From assembly GCA_033439255.1 (NCBI GenBank), contig CM065880.1, positions 1,240,001 to 1,304,000 of the forward strand: a stretch of 64,000 nt of DNA, in the 5' to 3' direction. Origin of the DNA: Hericium rajendrae (Eukaryota; Basidiomycota; Agaricomycetes; Russulales; Hericiaceae). Positions 49,764 through 61,659 of the stretch are shown here, piece by piece; position 1 is the stretch's first letter; each line of letters begins with the position of its first letter. A program made the translations under genes and the position numbers. Under the pieces are notes generated by a model that saw only the letters and a program-made list of their open reading frames with translations, did not search any database and had not been told where the DNA came from.

Positions 49764-52287
49764 ATGGAAAAACCAAAGCAGCCTTTTCTTCCTCTAGACA
49801 GACGGCCTGTTTTGTCCCTCATAACTCCCTCAGCATCTCCCCCCGCGTCCCGCAGCACTTCACATGATCGCGATGGACAGCCATCACCTGCTAAACGTCC
49901 TCGTCTCAACTTCACCCCTTCGACCGTGTCGTCCCCATCTCCATCCGTCCGTGCCCAGTCACAATCTGAAGCCCCCAAGTTTGACTTCGAAGCTGCTCGC
50001 CATGAGTCCACCATGCGTGTATTGAACGTTTGGTCTCAGCTCGCAGAGCGCTATACCCGCCGCCTTGACGAGGACGACATCATCGATCTACGCTCTGGAA
50101 ATGTCATCAAGGACCGCGGCGTCTTGCGCAAGGCCCAGGCAGAATACAGGTTTGGTTACATTACGCAGGATGATGGACCCTCGAATGATGCGAGCAGTGA
50201 TGGCGGCGCCATGACCGAAGGCGAGGACGACCTCGACGAGGTCGATGCCCTTGTGGCAGACGAAGGCATTTCAGCTGAACTGAATGCAGAGCTGGAGAGG
50301 GTGAAGCACAAAGGTTTCGACGCCGCAGATCAGGACGACCTGCGGGAGTTCTTGGAGGCGGAGAAAAGGATTCAGGATGGGCATGAAGTGGACGAGGACT
50401 ACAGTGATGATGAAATTGGCGATTTGTCAACAATCATGCGGGGAGAGGAGGAAGAGGAAGCGGAGAGACAGGTCCAAGTTCCCGAGAGAGGTGACGCTGG
50501 GTCTGGTGGCACAGATTGGGAGGAACTGCCTGACGGCGTCGATGGAGGCGCAGCAATCTCGTCTGGAGGTGAGAGACCCTTATATTCTCGCCATCTACCC
50601 TATGGAGAAGCATCTAATACCTTCTGCAGAAGAGTCGGAAGACGAATTGGGTGCTTGGGAACCGGATGAATCAAATGCTGTATATGCAGTATCCACCGAA
50701 CCCTCCGACACAGAACCCCCTACAGGCCCCCCTTTTATTGAAGAAATCGAAATTTCAGACACTCCTCCCTCCTCCCCATCACCCGGTCGGACTCAAAGTA
50801 CTATCGCGGTGCACTCTGCCCTGCCTGTCCGAGCAACTCCAGATACCGCAAAATGGAGGCCTTTGAAAAGGCGCAGGTCCCCTAGCGTTGCAGTCCAATT
50901 GCAGACTCCACCTCGATCTTTCTCATCCTATGCAGATGACTCAGAGGTGCCCCTCGCCGATCCATTTCCGCCTGCACCATCTCGACTATCATCGCTTTCT
51001 CGTTTCGACAGCGGAGCGTCGGCAAATTTTCCCGCAACATCCGCGCGCAACACATCTTCGTCCGCCATTGCTGGGGGCAGCACGGCATCCGCTTCTTCTA
51101 GCCTACATCAAGAGGAATCGGCCATTGGCAAGAAGCCAAAATCCGTGAAGAAAAAGGCTTCACGGACGTCCTTAGTACCAGAAGTCGTTCTCGAACGGAG
51201 ATCGCATCACCATAGCATCCCTCGCCGTACATCCAGCGTCAGTACCACCAAAACTAAGCGGTTGGTGTCGACTCCCTCCGCACCCGGCCGACCAGACAAA
51301 GGCAAGGGGAAAGCCCGCGCTGATTCTCCAGGCCAACCGCCGAAACATCCGCCGTCGGTATCAAAGAAGCCCTCTCGGAAGACTCGCAGTCCGTCTTTAT
51401 CTCCACTGGATTCGAAGGGGAAAGGTCGTGCTGCCAGCCCGATTGTCATTGAGATCTCTTCGGACGAAGAAGAAATGCGGCCGCTCAAACCCTCATCATC
51501 TCGCGATACCCACACCATCCCTCCCGTGTTTGACGAAGATCCTGAACCCCCAGGTCCCTCAAACCCGCCCTCTATACCAACTCACCCTCCAGCACCAGGT
51601 CCCCATCCCCATCCGCAACAAGTGCAATATTATCTTGCGCAGGCCATGCAGCACCTTGCCTACTTCATGGATGCCGCTGGGATTTCAAACCCTCAGATGC
51701 CACCTGCGCCGGGGCCACCACCACAAGGGCCTTCTCACCACACACTGCCGTACCCATCACCATCATGGATACCCCAAACACCGATCCACCATTCTAGGCC
51801 AGACCAGGGTTCCTCTCGAAGAAATGGTCCGTCACACGCGTCCACGTCCAAGCGCCCAACATACGAGAACGCCACACCTCATCCCAGAAGCTCCTTCCTC
51901 TCAACACCTTCCTCATCCTTCGCGACGCTGCCGCCGTCCTCACCCGAGCCCGCGTCGTCCCCGTCCATTGCATCGAGCCTCAAGCAGCGCAGCCCATCGC
52001 GGGGACGTAGTCGACCCCTCGGGCGGCGCGTATCGTTCAAACTGGGCGATGGGCCGCCCGTCGTCTCTGGACGATCAGAAGACGATTCCGATAGCGATTC
52101 GAGCCTCGATCCTCTGGCGAGTACGGATCTGGATGTCCCCTTGAGCTCGTCTCCTGCTGTGAGAGCTGCGATGCCCGCCGCGAGGTCGGCGAGGCAGCAT
52201 GCGAAGCCGCTGCAACGGCAGGTGCTGGGGCGCTCTGGCTCCAAAGGACGGCCGAAAACGGGAGTTTTTGAGCGGGGGAAGCGGTGA
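49764..52287 (+). CDS. SCM3: Scm3/HJURP-type CENP-A histone chaperone
   Basis: Deposits the centromeric histone H3 variant. Two exons, 49764-50568 and 50630-52287, give 820 residues. Near the N-terminus lies the Scm3 homology region, ARHESTMRVLNVWSQLAERY followed by LDEDDIIDLRSGNVIKDRGV: an amphipathic helix, then the D-D-I-I-D-L and K-D-R-G-V-L-R motifs. The rest is disordered: an acidic stretch (EGEDDLDEVDALV), Ser/Pro-rich segments, Lys/Arg clusters, an SIM-like IVIEISSDEEE and a C-terminal basic end. Recognition rests on the one short domain, which is usual for this fast-evolving family. The first in-frame ATG is used; the frame is open a little upstream. Confidence 0.85.
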
Positions 52288-52883
52288 TGGCGCGTTGAAG
52301 TACCATGGCAGGTTCCCGCCGACTGGTGGCGCATGCACCCATGTAGGCGAGCATGACAACTGGTTTACGACTGAAATTTGTTAGTCCCTAAAGAGTTTTC
52401 GCCGGGCATCGTAACATTCGAGGAACCGAGGAATTGAAAGCTATCCTAATAGAACGAGTACGTTCGTGATGATACGAAGTCAAATTAGGGTCTCCACACC
52501 AGGAACTTTCACTGCGAACATCTGACAGATATACACACCTCAAGTATCGAAGTACAAACCGCCGTAAAACGTTGATACGTGTATTCACTTCAAATGTCAT
52601 GATGCTTTGATGTAGTCCTCTCTCCGTCTCGACTCTCCGTGCAAAGCAGTCAGCCTGCGATCACGGGTTAAGTCTCGACCAAAGGTTTGGTCATATTAGA
52701 ATAACCATATTTTTCGGTTCTACACCGATATCCCTCCATCTACTAGTAGCGTAGCCAATATGTGCAGTAGGATGCGGCCTAGAGCTCAGGCTATTCACGA
52801 AATGAGAGAATGGAGGCTTAAATAATCAAGACGGAATTAGCACGCGAAGTATTATATTCTTCGAAGTGGAAACAGGTAGAACG
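52288..52883. other. intergenic between convergent genes
   Basis: Holds the 3' regions of SCM3 (+) and the mitochondrial ribosomal protein gene (-). No repeats or RNA structures were seen. Confidence 0.4.
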
Positions 52884-53664
52884 CTATGGTGCTTGGACAT
52901 GGGAGTTGAGTGCAGATGTAGCTGCGCCCAGAGCAGTGAAACCTTGCGTGTCGGAGGCCTGCTTCCTTTCCTGTCTGGCAGCTCGCTGTGACGCACGCTT
53001 TTCTTCGCGGTTTGTCTGCAGGTGTGTATCCTTCTGTGCAACGAACAAGCCGACGGCCCCGTCGTATGTTAATCTGCGTTCATTGATGATGTACTTGATA
53101 CGGGCCATACTCTTGCGACACTGATGAAGATTTGTCGGGGAACATATGAATATAGCAGTTAACACATTGAACATAGGTATTAAATGGTGGGGATCCGCAC
53201 CTGAAGTTCTCGCGTGGTGTTCATGGTCATGCCAGAAGGTGATATGCCCAAACGGCGCAATTCTGCGGCCTGCGTGGCAATAAGGTTACGCTCACGCAGG
53301 AGAATATACCATAACGTGTGCAGATCTCTGAAGCTTTTACGTCTCAGTTCTGCAGCACTCCATGATCGACCTATGGAGAGTTGGGTGTACTGACTTAATT
53401 GCAAGAGACAGTTATCGCACCTGTTTTGTCGAACAAACCCTCATGACCCTCAACAGAATCGAACTCTATCTTCCCGTCTCTCTCTCTTTTTCTGAAGAAT
53501 GCCCATAGGCCATGGTCTGGCTTGACGTCGATGTTGAGCTGAGGGCGTGATGCCACTTTCGCGGGTCGCGGCGCGCGGGGCGTAGTCTCTACAGCTGTGC
53601 TGAGCGAGCGATTCAGGCCATTGGTAAGACGTCGAGGGAGATGCGACCGAAGCAGGTGGTTCAT
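52884..53664 (-). CDS. MRPL4: mitochondrial large ribosomal subunit protein uL29m (Mrpl4/MRPL47)
   Basis: A protein of the mitochondrial 54S subunit. Exons 53664-53421, 53370-53201 and 53120-52884 join to 216 residues. The N-terminus ([20 protein letters not shown]) is basic, Leu/Arg-rich and free of acidic residues, as expected of a mitochondrial presequence. The family core is present: [57 protein letters not shown] and [17 protein letters not shown]. The open frame extends upstream of the chosen ATG, but the presequence fits the start at 53664. It is divergent from EFL1, 209 bp between start codons. Confidence 0.92.
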
Positions 53665-53873
53665 CGCTGGCAAAGAGCACTGGAATTCCTGCGAACCGGG
53701 GCAAGATGATCTCGCACCGTGGCCGTATACGCGTGGGAGAATACTGGCTACGGGCGGCAAATGCCGGAGAATAATAAATGCTTACTACTACTTACTGCTT
53801 AAGTAGAGAACATAGGTTTTGGCATCTTGAACGCAGTCGAGTTGGGGACGCTCACGACTCTCTCCAATACTCC

Positions 53874-56800
53874 ATGGCAGCTACTCTCGAAGCTGATTTA
53901 ATCAGAAACGTCACAACTCTGGGACATGTTGATCATGGCAAAACCACTCTCATGGATGGTCTTCTGGCCGCGAATAACATCATCTCGTCGAAATTGGCTG
54001 GCAAAATTCGATATCTTGACAGTCGAGAAGATGAACAGGAACGAGGTATCACAATGGAGAGCAGCGCAGTCTCCCTGAAATTCAGAGTAATGGAGAAAAC
54101 TGCTAGTGGAGGTAGATGCTTCCTAATCTAAGCTTCTTGACATAAGGTAACAGTAGAAATTAGACTCGCAGCCGCAGACTTACGTCGTCAACATGATCGA
54201 CACTCCAGGACATGTCGATTTTTCAAGCGAGGTCTCCACCGCATCTCGATTAGTCGACGGTGCTCTCATTCTTGTGGACGTGGTTGAAGGAGTTTCCTCT
54301 CAGGTGGGTTCCAGTGGCTAGACCCAGATTCAGACGTACGCTGACATGGCCAATCAGACTATTTCTGTTCTACGACAAGCTTGGCAGGATCGCCTTCTTC
54401 CAGTTCTCGTCATCAACAAGATCGATCGTCTTGTTGTAGAGCTCAAGCAGTCGCCGCTCGAGGCGTATCACCATCTGTCCAGGCTGATAGAACAAACAAA
54501 CGCTGTGATGGGCAGCTTTTTCGCTAGTGAGCGGATGGAAGAGGATTTGCGGTGGCGCGAAGAACATGAAAAGCACGAGCCTGACCGAAAGAAGGATCAG
54601 GATGAAGATGACGCAGCCGATGGTCAAGATATATTCAAGGAGAAGGATGATGAAAGTATCTACTTCGCCCCGGACAAGGGCAATGTCGTTTTCACTTCTG
54701 CGATAGATGGATGGAGCTTTCGAATCGGAAGATTCGCTCAGATCTTTTCGACCAAACTCGGAATAAAGGAAGCTAATCTGAAAAAGGTTCTTTGGGGAGA
54801 CTTCTACTTAGACCCGAAGACAAAGAGGGTTATCGCTCGCAAACATCTACGTGGCCGCCTGCTAAAGCCTTTGTTTGTTCAGTTTGTTCTGGAAAATATC
54901 TGGGCAGTGTATGAAGCTGTTGTTCTCCACCCGTAAGTAACTGATACTCTGGATTTTCTGTTCACACTCATCTTGTGGATTTTCAGAGACCACGACAAGA
55001 TAGCGAAGATTGTCACTGCTCTCGGTCTGAAAATCATGCCCCGTGACCTGAAGTCGAAGGATACTCGTCATGTCCTTTCTCTCATATTCTCTCAATGGCT
55101 GCCTCTTCCCACAGCCATTATCCAGGCGGTCATCGACATTGTTCCTTCTCCCCGCGCCGCACAGCCCACACGTATACCCAAAATGCTCAATCCGAGTCTA
55201 GAGGAGTCCAATCCATCCCCCAAGAACAAACTCGAAAAGGACCTTTTCTCATGTGATGCCCATGATGATGCCTTTGTCATCGCATATGTCAGTAAAATGT
55301 TTGCTGTTTCGGATAAGGATATCCCGGGTCAAAAGCAACTTTCGGCGGAGGAGGTGGAAGCAGGCGAACAAGGGGATTCAAATGGTCTCCAAGGTCATCC
55401 GCTCATCGATTCTGTGGAGCAGGCACAGTGCAGTGGGAAGAATACTTCAAACAACCAGAAGCAGGTGCTGCTGGGCTTTGCAAGGCTGTATTCAGGCATT
55501 ATTCGCATTGGCACTTCCCTGACATGCGTGCTGCCAAAGTTTGACAACACTCTAGGGCGGACGCACCCACGTAACAGGACGTATACGATTGATACGTCTG
55601 TAGAAGGGTTGTATACGATGATGGGTCGAGAGCTGGTGCCTGTCACTAGTGTTGCGGCAGGGAACGTTTTTGCCATCAAAGGTTTAGAGGGAAAGATCTG
55701 GCGGTGTGGAACCCTGTGTGGACCGGGAGCGACGCACAATATTGACAATCAAGATTATATGCTCAATCTAGGTGGGATTGATCGACAGGTAAGTGCCGTC
55801 ACTGCTCATCAGTCAAGCTATATATGCTGAGGCTCGATCTTCATCATTAGATACCTCCCATTGTCCGTGTTGCATTGGAGCCGGCTGTGCCGGCTGATAT
55901 GCCCAAACTCATAGAAGGCATGAAACTACTAGGCCAAGCAGATCCTTGCGCGGAGATCTTCCAGCAACAAACTGGTGAACTTGTCATATCCACTGCGGGT
56001 GAGCTCCATCTGGAGGTATGTGTTACTGTGAATCCTTCAATTATGCATTTGACACGATGAGCAGCGATGTTTGAGGGATCTTAGGGAGCGGTATGCGAAG
56101 GTCGAAATACATCCCTCGAAGCCTATCGTACCGTTTCGTGAAACCGCAGTCAAGGCTCCAGGTAGGGTCGTCCACTATTTCGATTACCTACCTTTATTGA
56201 TTATATGATACAGACATGGCTCCCCCGAGGTTTCCTGATGCTCCGCGAGGGACCATTCGTGGGTCAAGCGCGCATGGCCTGGTTACCTTTACAATTCGCG
56301 CTTTGCCTTTACCGTTACAGATAGCCCACTTCGTTCGCAACAACTTGTCAATTCTGAGAAAGCTGCAAAGTGGTATTGCCACTCGAGAAGAGGAATCTCC
56401 AGACAGTCGTTTGAATGATAGCGACAATGAAGCTGTTATGTCTAGCGACATGTTATACAAAGCCACTGTCGGTGCAGATGACTTTTGGGATAGCCTTGAA
56501 GCATGTTGTCATCAAGCAGATTCCGAGTGGTCCGACATTGTAGATTCAATCTGGGCCTTTGGACCACATGGAGTAGGCGGCTGTCTCTTGATCGATGCAA
56601 GAAAAGGTTATCCGTCTAATTCGTGAGTTATCTCGTCGATTGTGGATTGGCCCTTACTGAAATCCTCTTCCAGTTTACGGCGTAACCTGATTTCTGCGTC
56701 GCAAGGCAGTGCTGGAACCGATCAGAGAGACCAACTGCAGAGAGAATTCGATAGTCATATTGAGACGGGGTTTCAATTGGCAACTTTCCAGGGTCCGCTG

Positions 56801-57616
56801 TGCGCGGAACCCGTACAGGGCATGGCTTATTTCGTGGAGCAGGTTGAAATCGATCGGCAGGCTGTTGAAAATGAACGTCGTATGTTACACCTCGCTATCA
56901 ATACTTCTGATTGCACTGATTTGATTTTCGTACTACAGAACAAAACCGGATGTCGCAAGTCACTGGTTCACTAATTTCCGCAATCAGGGATGGATGTAGA
57001 AACGGACTGCTCGATTGGTCTCCGCGTCTGATGCTCGCCATGTACTCATGCGATATTCAAGCATCTAGTAGGCTGTCTTCACCTCTGAAGTAATCGACAT
57101 ACATTGACTCAATACTTCATAGGTGATGTTCTCGGTAAAGTTTATGGCGTTGTGGCGAAGCGGCGCGGTAGAATCGTTGCGGAAGACCTGAGGGAAGGTA
57201 CAGCTTTGTTCACTGTCCGAGCACTTCTACCTGTTGTAGAAAGTTTTGGGTTCGCGGATGGTGAGTAATCTGTAGAGCTATCCAATCTATCATCATTCTA
57301 GTCGATTGATCTCGGTTTTCAGATATTCGGAAGCGCACATCAGGGGCTGCTAGTCCTCAACTCATCTTCAGCGGGTGCGAGCTCTCACTATTCACTTCCA
57401 GAAGATAATTTAAGATCTGCCGACAGGTTTGAAATGCTTGACCAAAATCCATTCTGGGTACCGACTACAGAGGAAGAGCTGGAGGATTTAGGGGAGAAAG
57501 CTGACCGTATAAATGTAGCAAAGACATATATGGACGGGGTGAGGGCTCGGAAAGGTATGTTTGTAGATCGTAAAATCGTGGAATTTGCAGAAAAACAAAG
57601 AACATTGAAACGATAA
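53874..57616 (+). CDS. EFL1: elongation factor-like GTPase 1 (Efl1/Ria1), 60S ribosome maturation
   Basis: A cytoplasmic EF-2-like GTPase that, with the SBDS protein, evicts eIF6 (Tif6) from nascent 60S subunits. It begins at 53874 ([20 protein letters not shown]). GTPase motifs: GHVDHGKTT (G1), [11 protein letters not shown] (switch I), DTPGHVDF (G3) and NKID (G4). An acidic family insertion follows ([20 protein letters not shown]), then EF-2-like domains [78 protein letters not shown] and the C-terminal [19 protein letters not shown]. About ten exons; the first intron uses an acceptor at about 54165 and the second (54304-54358) joins VSSQ to TISVLRQAW. No break was found. Confidence 0.93.
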
Positions 57617-57851
57617 GGTGAGATATCATTTATGATGCATATGTCATCAAACTTGGCTGAAGGTGTGTACTGAACAGATAGTTCTTATGATATCAGTTCT
57701 CATAATAGTGCACAGAAGGTTCCTCCTCAATAAATTTATTACACATTGTACATATAAAGATGAGATTTGGCTGCACTATGAAGTTTTAGGATATTGGAAG
57801 CCTGCACTAGCAAATGACACTAGAGGATCAAGACAAGACAATGGGTACAAA

Positions 57852-58074
57852 CATCAGTAAACTTGACCATTTTTCTAAGTGGCTGAAAGTGGTCTGAATG
57901 AGTCTGAATGGGTCTGACTGTCTGAATATGATCTGATTTGTTAGAATTCAGATAGATTCAGATTCAAAATCAGACAACTCAGATTATTTTTTAGATTTCA
58001 GATAAAATTCAGACCCATTCAGACTCATTCAGACCACTTTCAGCTATTCAGAAAAATGGTCAAGTTTACTGATG
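57852..58074. repeat. fold-back MITE 1
   Basis: A 223-bp palindromic element. The left arm CATCAGTAAACTTGACC and right arm GGTCAAGTTTACTGATG pair, and pairing continues with a few mismatches for about 65 bp per arm, rich in TCTGAAT units. AA lies on both sides. No coding capacity. Confidence 0.85.
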
Positions 58075-58590
58075 AAAGAGGTGATGGTAAGGCTAAAGAA
58101 TGGTGGTGTATGAACAAGGCTGTAACATGAACATGATGATGTAATGTACAAGAGGAGCAATCTGCGAGGAGCAGGATTACAAATCTATACATTTCTGAAT
58201 AAAGTGTGACAGTGTGAAGATATCTGTTCTAAAAGACAAAAGGAAGTAAAAAAATAATATTCACATAGTTCAAAACTTCAAATGTATCAATTTTATTAAA
58301 AGCTTAAGGTTCAGTTATCTGCAAAGTATTTCAAACTGCACAGTGCTAGAAGATGCTACTACAATATTATAGAACTAGCAATACTTAATGCAATAAGATT
58401 AACACTTTGCACCCCTTGTTTGTATTTCATAAAATATAAATATGTCTGTAGTACATAAGTTTATATAATGTGATATACTCACAGCTGCCAAAAGTAATAA
58501 AAATTACATAAGTGTCACATGATATATCCCTTGTCATTTGCCTTCTACACAGTTGACAACACTACTTGATAGTGTCATAATGCAATATAT
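58075..58590. other. AT-rich spacer, no gene seen
   Basis: AT-rich sequence between MITE 1 and the C-terminal end of the decayed transposase. It may contain one end of that transposon, but I could not find matching inverted ends. Confidence 0.3.
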
Positions 58591-59204
58591 GCTTGAATTT
58601 CATCTACTCTAAGTGTTCATAGGATTTAAAATCTGTATGTCTATCGTTCACCTTTAAAACTGCCTTTACTCTGTCTGACATCTGTCTAACATGCTTGTTG
58701 ATATCCTCCATGATGAGAGCATTCCATGCATAGTGTATAACAACTTTGAGCTAGTCAAGGGTATTTGAGAGATGTGAAAGAGCATGTATATAGATTTCGA
58801 GCTTATGCCAAACTAATTCAATAGGGTTCATATTAGGAGAAGATGATGAATGAGGAAAAGTCTCAATCAAGTAAGAGGTGAGCCAGAGTTTTGTTGATTT
58901 GCTAGTATATGAGAGTGTATCATCTTGCTAGAACTTTACTGAACCCCTCAGCTCTATTATTCCTCTATAAAAGTTCTTTAAAAATAGCTCCAAGATCTGT
59001 TTCTGATATCACTGAGAGTTCATCCTATCACCTTTGCCTCCAGGATACTCCAGCACTACCAATGGCACTTTTTTCCTCTACATAATGCATTCTCACACTA
59101 TGACATATACAGATGACTGCTTGAAGGTTGAAACAACACAATTCTCCTGTAGGACTTTTGAACAGTGTGTAACATATCAAAACTGGATTTAGAGGAACAG
59201 TGAA

Positions 59205-59573
59205 GCCATCCAAGTCACCCTAAGAGATCAAAGATTAAAGAGTAGAGAATGTCATAGAGAGTAGAGACAGGATGAGAATGTCTAGGGTACAAGAGGACTA
59301 GATAGTCAACTGGACAAACTGAGAAAGCCAGTCAGAAAAGTAGCTCTATATATACCAGAAGGATAGCCCAAAGGAGAACAAATGATATTCTAAAAGGAGA
59401 ATAAGAGAAGGAAAAACAAAAGATGTCCCAAAGAGGAACAAGAGATATTTTAACAGGAAACAAGAAGAGATAACAAGGCAGTGATCATATAGAGAACAAA
59501 CAGAATGAAGAAGACCAATGGATGATTCATGATATAATGTAAATATGACCTGAAGTACTGTCAATGTAAATGT
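59205..59573 (-). repeat. LTR-like repeat, copy 1
   Basis: On the minus strand it begins ATGAATCATCCATTGGTCTTC, passes through a TTTGTTCTCTATATGATCA block and GACATTCTCATC, and ends CTTGATCTCTTAGGGTGACTT-like. The same order of motifs recurs at 60431-60980 and 61270-61420 on the plus strand, with different internal lengths. I read these as degenerate copies of one repeat, perhaps a solo LTR. Confidence 0.5.
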
Positions 59574-59574
59574 A

Positions 59575-59784
59575 CATCAGGAAGGTTGACAACTTTCTAC
59601 TAGACCTGCGAGCAATCTGAGAGCATCTGAGAGCATCTGATTGACCTGCAAATTTTCTGATCTTATCTGAGAGTGTCTGATTTATTTGTCAGACAAGATC
59701 AGAAAATCTGCAGGTCAATCAGATGCTCTCAGATGCTCTCAGATTGCTCGCAGGTCTAGCAGAAAGTTGTCAACCTTCCTGATG
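59575..59784. repeat. fold-back MITE 2, inserted in the transposase pseudogene
   Basis: Two arms of about 89 bp are nearly perfect reverse complements (CATCAGGAAGGTTGACAACT against AGTTGTCAACCTTCCTGATG) with about 30 bp between them. TA lies on each side (59573-59574 and 59785-59786). I see only two or three mismatches between the arms, so this copy is younger than the pseudogene it interrupts. Confidence 0.88.
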
Positions 59785-60430
59785 TAGCACTCATCTGACC
59801 AAATAACTCACTTTCAATTTTCATCTCTCAGCCTCTAATTGACCAGAGTCCAAGTTACTCTAGCCTTCTTTTGTCCTAGAGTAAGATATGGGACCTCCTA
59901 GCAATTCTCCAGTGATATCCTTTCTTGCTCAAAATTTGTTGAATAGTAGTTTCACTGATTGGTGGCTCAACTGACTTTTTAATAGCAGTAAATGGTTCCT
60001 ATTGATAGTTTTGAGCTTCTTACACCACTTGGCACTTGGTATGCTCTATGGCCTTTGGTGGATGGCCACTTTGTGAAAGAGAATATGTCAAGCCAGTTTT
60101 CTTATACTTGTAAAAGAGAGCATAGGCCATGTAAAGAGGGATGTTTTTTTTGTTTCGGCAGCTTGAGAGACATTTATACTAGATTTGACTGCACCAATGA
60201 ACCAGTTCTTTTTAGATGAGTCATGATGACAGTAGAAGTTTCTAATAGAGGGCATCTGAAGGCAGAAAGAGCAAGTAAATAGTGCTATGTGATAAGTTTT
60301 ACAGTGCTAATATATGACACATGACACATTGCTTATATAATTCTTGTTACTTTTAGTGACCATCAGTATAGAAAAAGGAATTATAGAGAAGATAAGATTT
60401 AGAATACAATCTTTATATGTCTAAGTTGTT

Positions 60431-60985
60431 ATGAATCATCTATTGGTCTTCTTCACTTTTTTTAAGTTTGTTCTCTATATGATAACCCTCTTGTTAAGCC
60501 TTCTTGTGCTCTGACATTCTCATCTTATCTCTATTTCCTATACTGTACCATTTTAAACAGTTCACCACTCACTTATGACTGTGACTAGTCTGACAAATAT
60601 TTTTATTCATCAGTCTTAGGGTATCATAACAGACCAAAAATTTTGCCAGAATCTATATTTTATCAAGCTTAAAAGACATATGTGAGCCACCAATTTGCAT
60701 GACTAAAAGGATCAATCAACCCAGTGAAGGCAAAAGTTTATAGATACTGTAGATCAAATCTACTACCAAGTGCTATAGTGACTCAAAATCTGAAAATTGG
60801 ACTGACTGTCACATGTCAAATCAATTTGCCACTGGTCCTTGTAACATGCAACATGTGTCAAAATTTGTCTCACCAGAGAGCTCTATTATGTGTGACCAGT
60901 GAATTATTCAAAATAATATAGTATCATCCTCTGTTCTTTAATCTTTGATCTCTTGAGATGACTTGGATGGCTTCACTGTTCCTCT
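60431..60985 (+). repeat. LTR-like repeat, copy 2, interrupted
   Basis: Starts ATGAATCATCTATTGGTCTTC and ends near CTTTGATCTCTTGAGATGACTT followed by GGATGGCTTCACTGTTCCTC. The middle (about 60560-60920) is unrelated to the other copies and is probably a nested insertion. Confidence 0.45.
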
Positions 60986-61267
60986 GAACCCAATCTTGGC
61001 ACTTGGTCAAACTCTTATACATCCATCTCACTCATCCTTATTTATTGAATCTTTACTGTCTCACCTATTCCTTGAACCAAGTGCCTAGCCATAGTCTCAT
61101 AATCATCAGATGAGTTGACACCACTGCTTGCAAACACCACAGAACTACAGACCTATAGTATTACAGATTTTTGCAAGATGGTTGTCACTTTCAGACTTAA
61201 GACTTCATGTAGATGTTAGATAGGTGCTGATGTGCTCCAGGTGCAAGCATACCTTAAAGAGGAGGTA

Positions 61268-61460
61268 TTGTCATGAATTGTCCATTGTTCTTCTTTATTC
61301 TCTTTGTTCCCTATATGAAAAGCCTCTTGTTAAGTTCTCTTATATCCTGGCATTCTCATCTTGTTTCTACTCTCTATATCATTCTTTGCTCTTTGATTCT
61401 TGATCCCTTGGGGTGACTTGAATGGCTTCACTATTCCCTTGAACCCAGTTTTGGCATAAC
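61268..61460 (+). repeat. LTR-like repeat, copy 3
   Basis: Starts TGTCATGAATTGTCCATTG and ends with CCTTGGGGTGACTTGAATGG. It is the shortest and most regular of the three copies. Confidence 0.45.
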
Positions 61461-61659
61461 TAACTTACTTTTTTGTTCTTATCTTATCTTTAGTTGAATT
61501 TAAGCTTCTGAAACAATACCATATCAATATTGCTGCACTTTTAGCATTGTTGAACACTGATCAAATTTTGACTCCTCAAGTTTGAAAATTATAAATAATT
61601 GTAATTTCGAAACATGGTATCTACTGATAAAATGACTGCCGGATGATGTGTCAATATGC

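Larger units (their letters stand above)
58590..60250 (-). pseudogene. Tc1/mariner-type transposase, heavily decayed
   Basis: Read on the minus strand, fragments of a DDE transposase appear in order. Near 60245-60080 is a helix-turn-helix-like part (MPSIRNFYCHHDSSKKNWF, then SLSQSGHPPK). Near 59800 is VIWSDE, the context of the first catalytic Asp. Around 59050 is VLEYPGGKGDRM. At about 58930 a remnant of the QDxAPxHT region reads QDDTLSYT. Near 58830 is SSSPNMNPIELVWHKLEI, matching the SPDLNPIE-x-x-W signature, followed by DINKHVRQMSDRVKAVL. Several stops and frameshifts interrupt it, and MITE 2 lies directly after the WSDE motif. It is not functional. Confidence 0.75.

Noticed and set aside
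54304-54348. Short exon reading between the GTPase motifs of EFL1
   Set aside because: The open frame continues into GGTTCC..., but family comparison requires VSSQ to join TISVLRQAW directly, so 54304-54358 is better read as a 55-bp intron.
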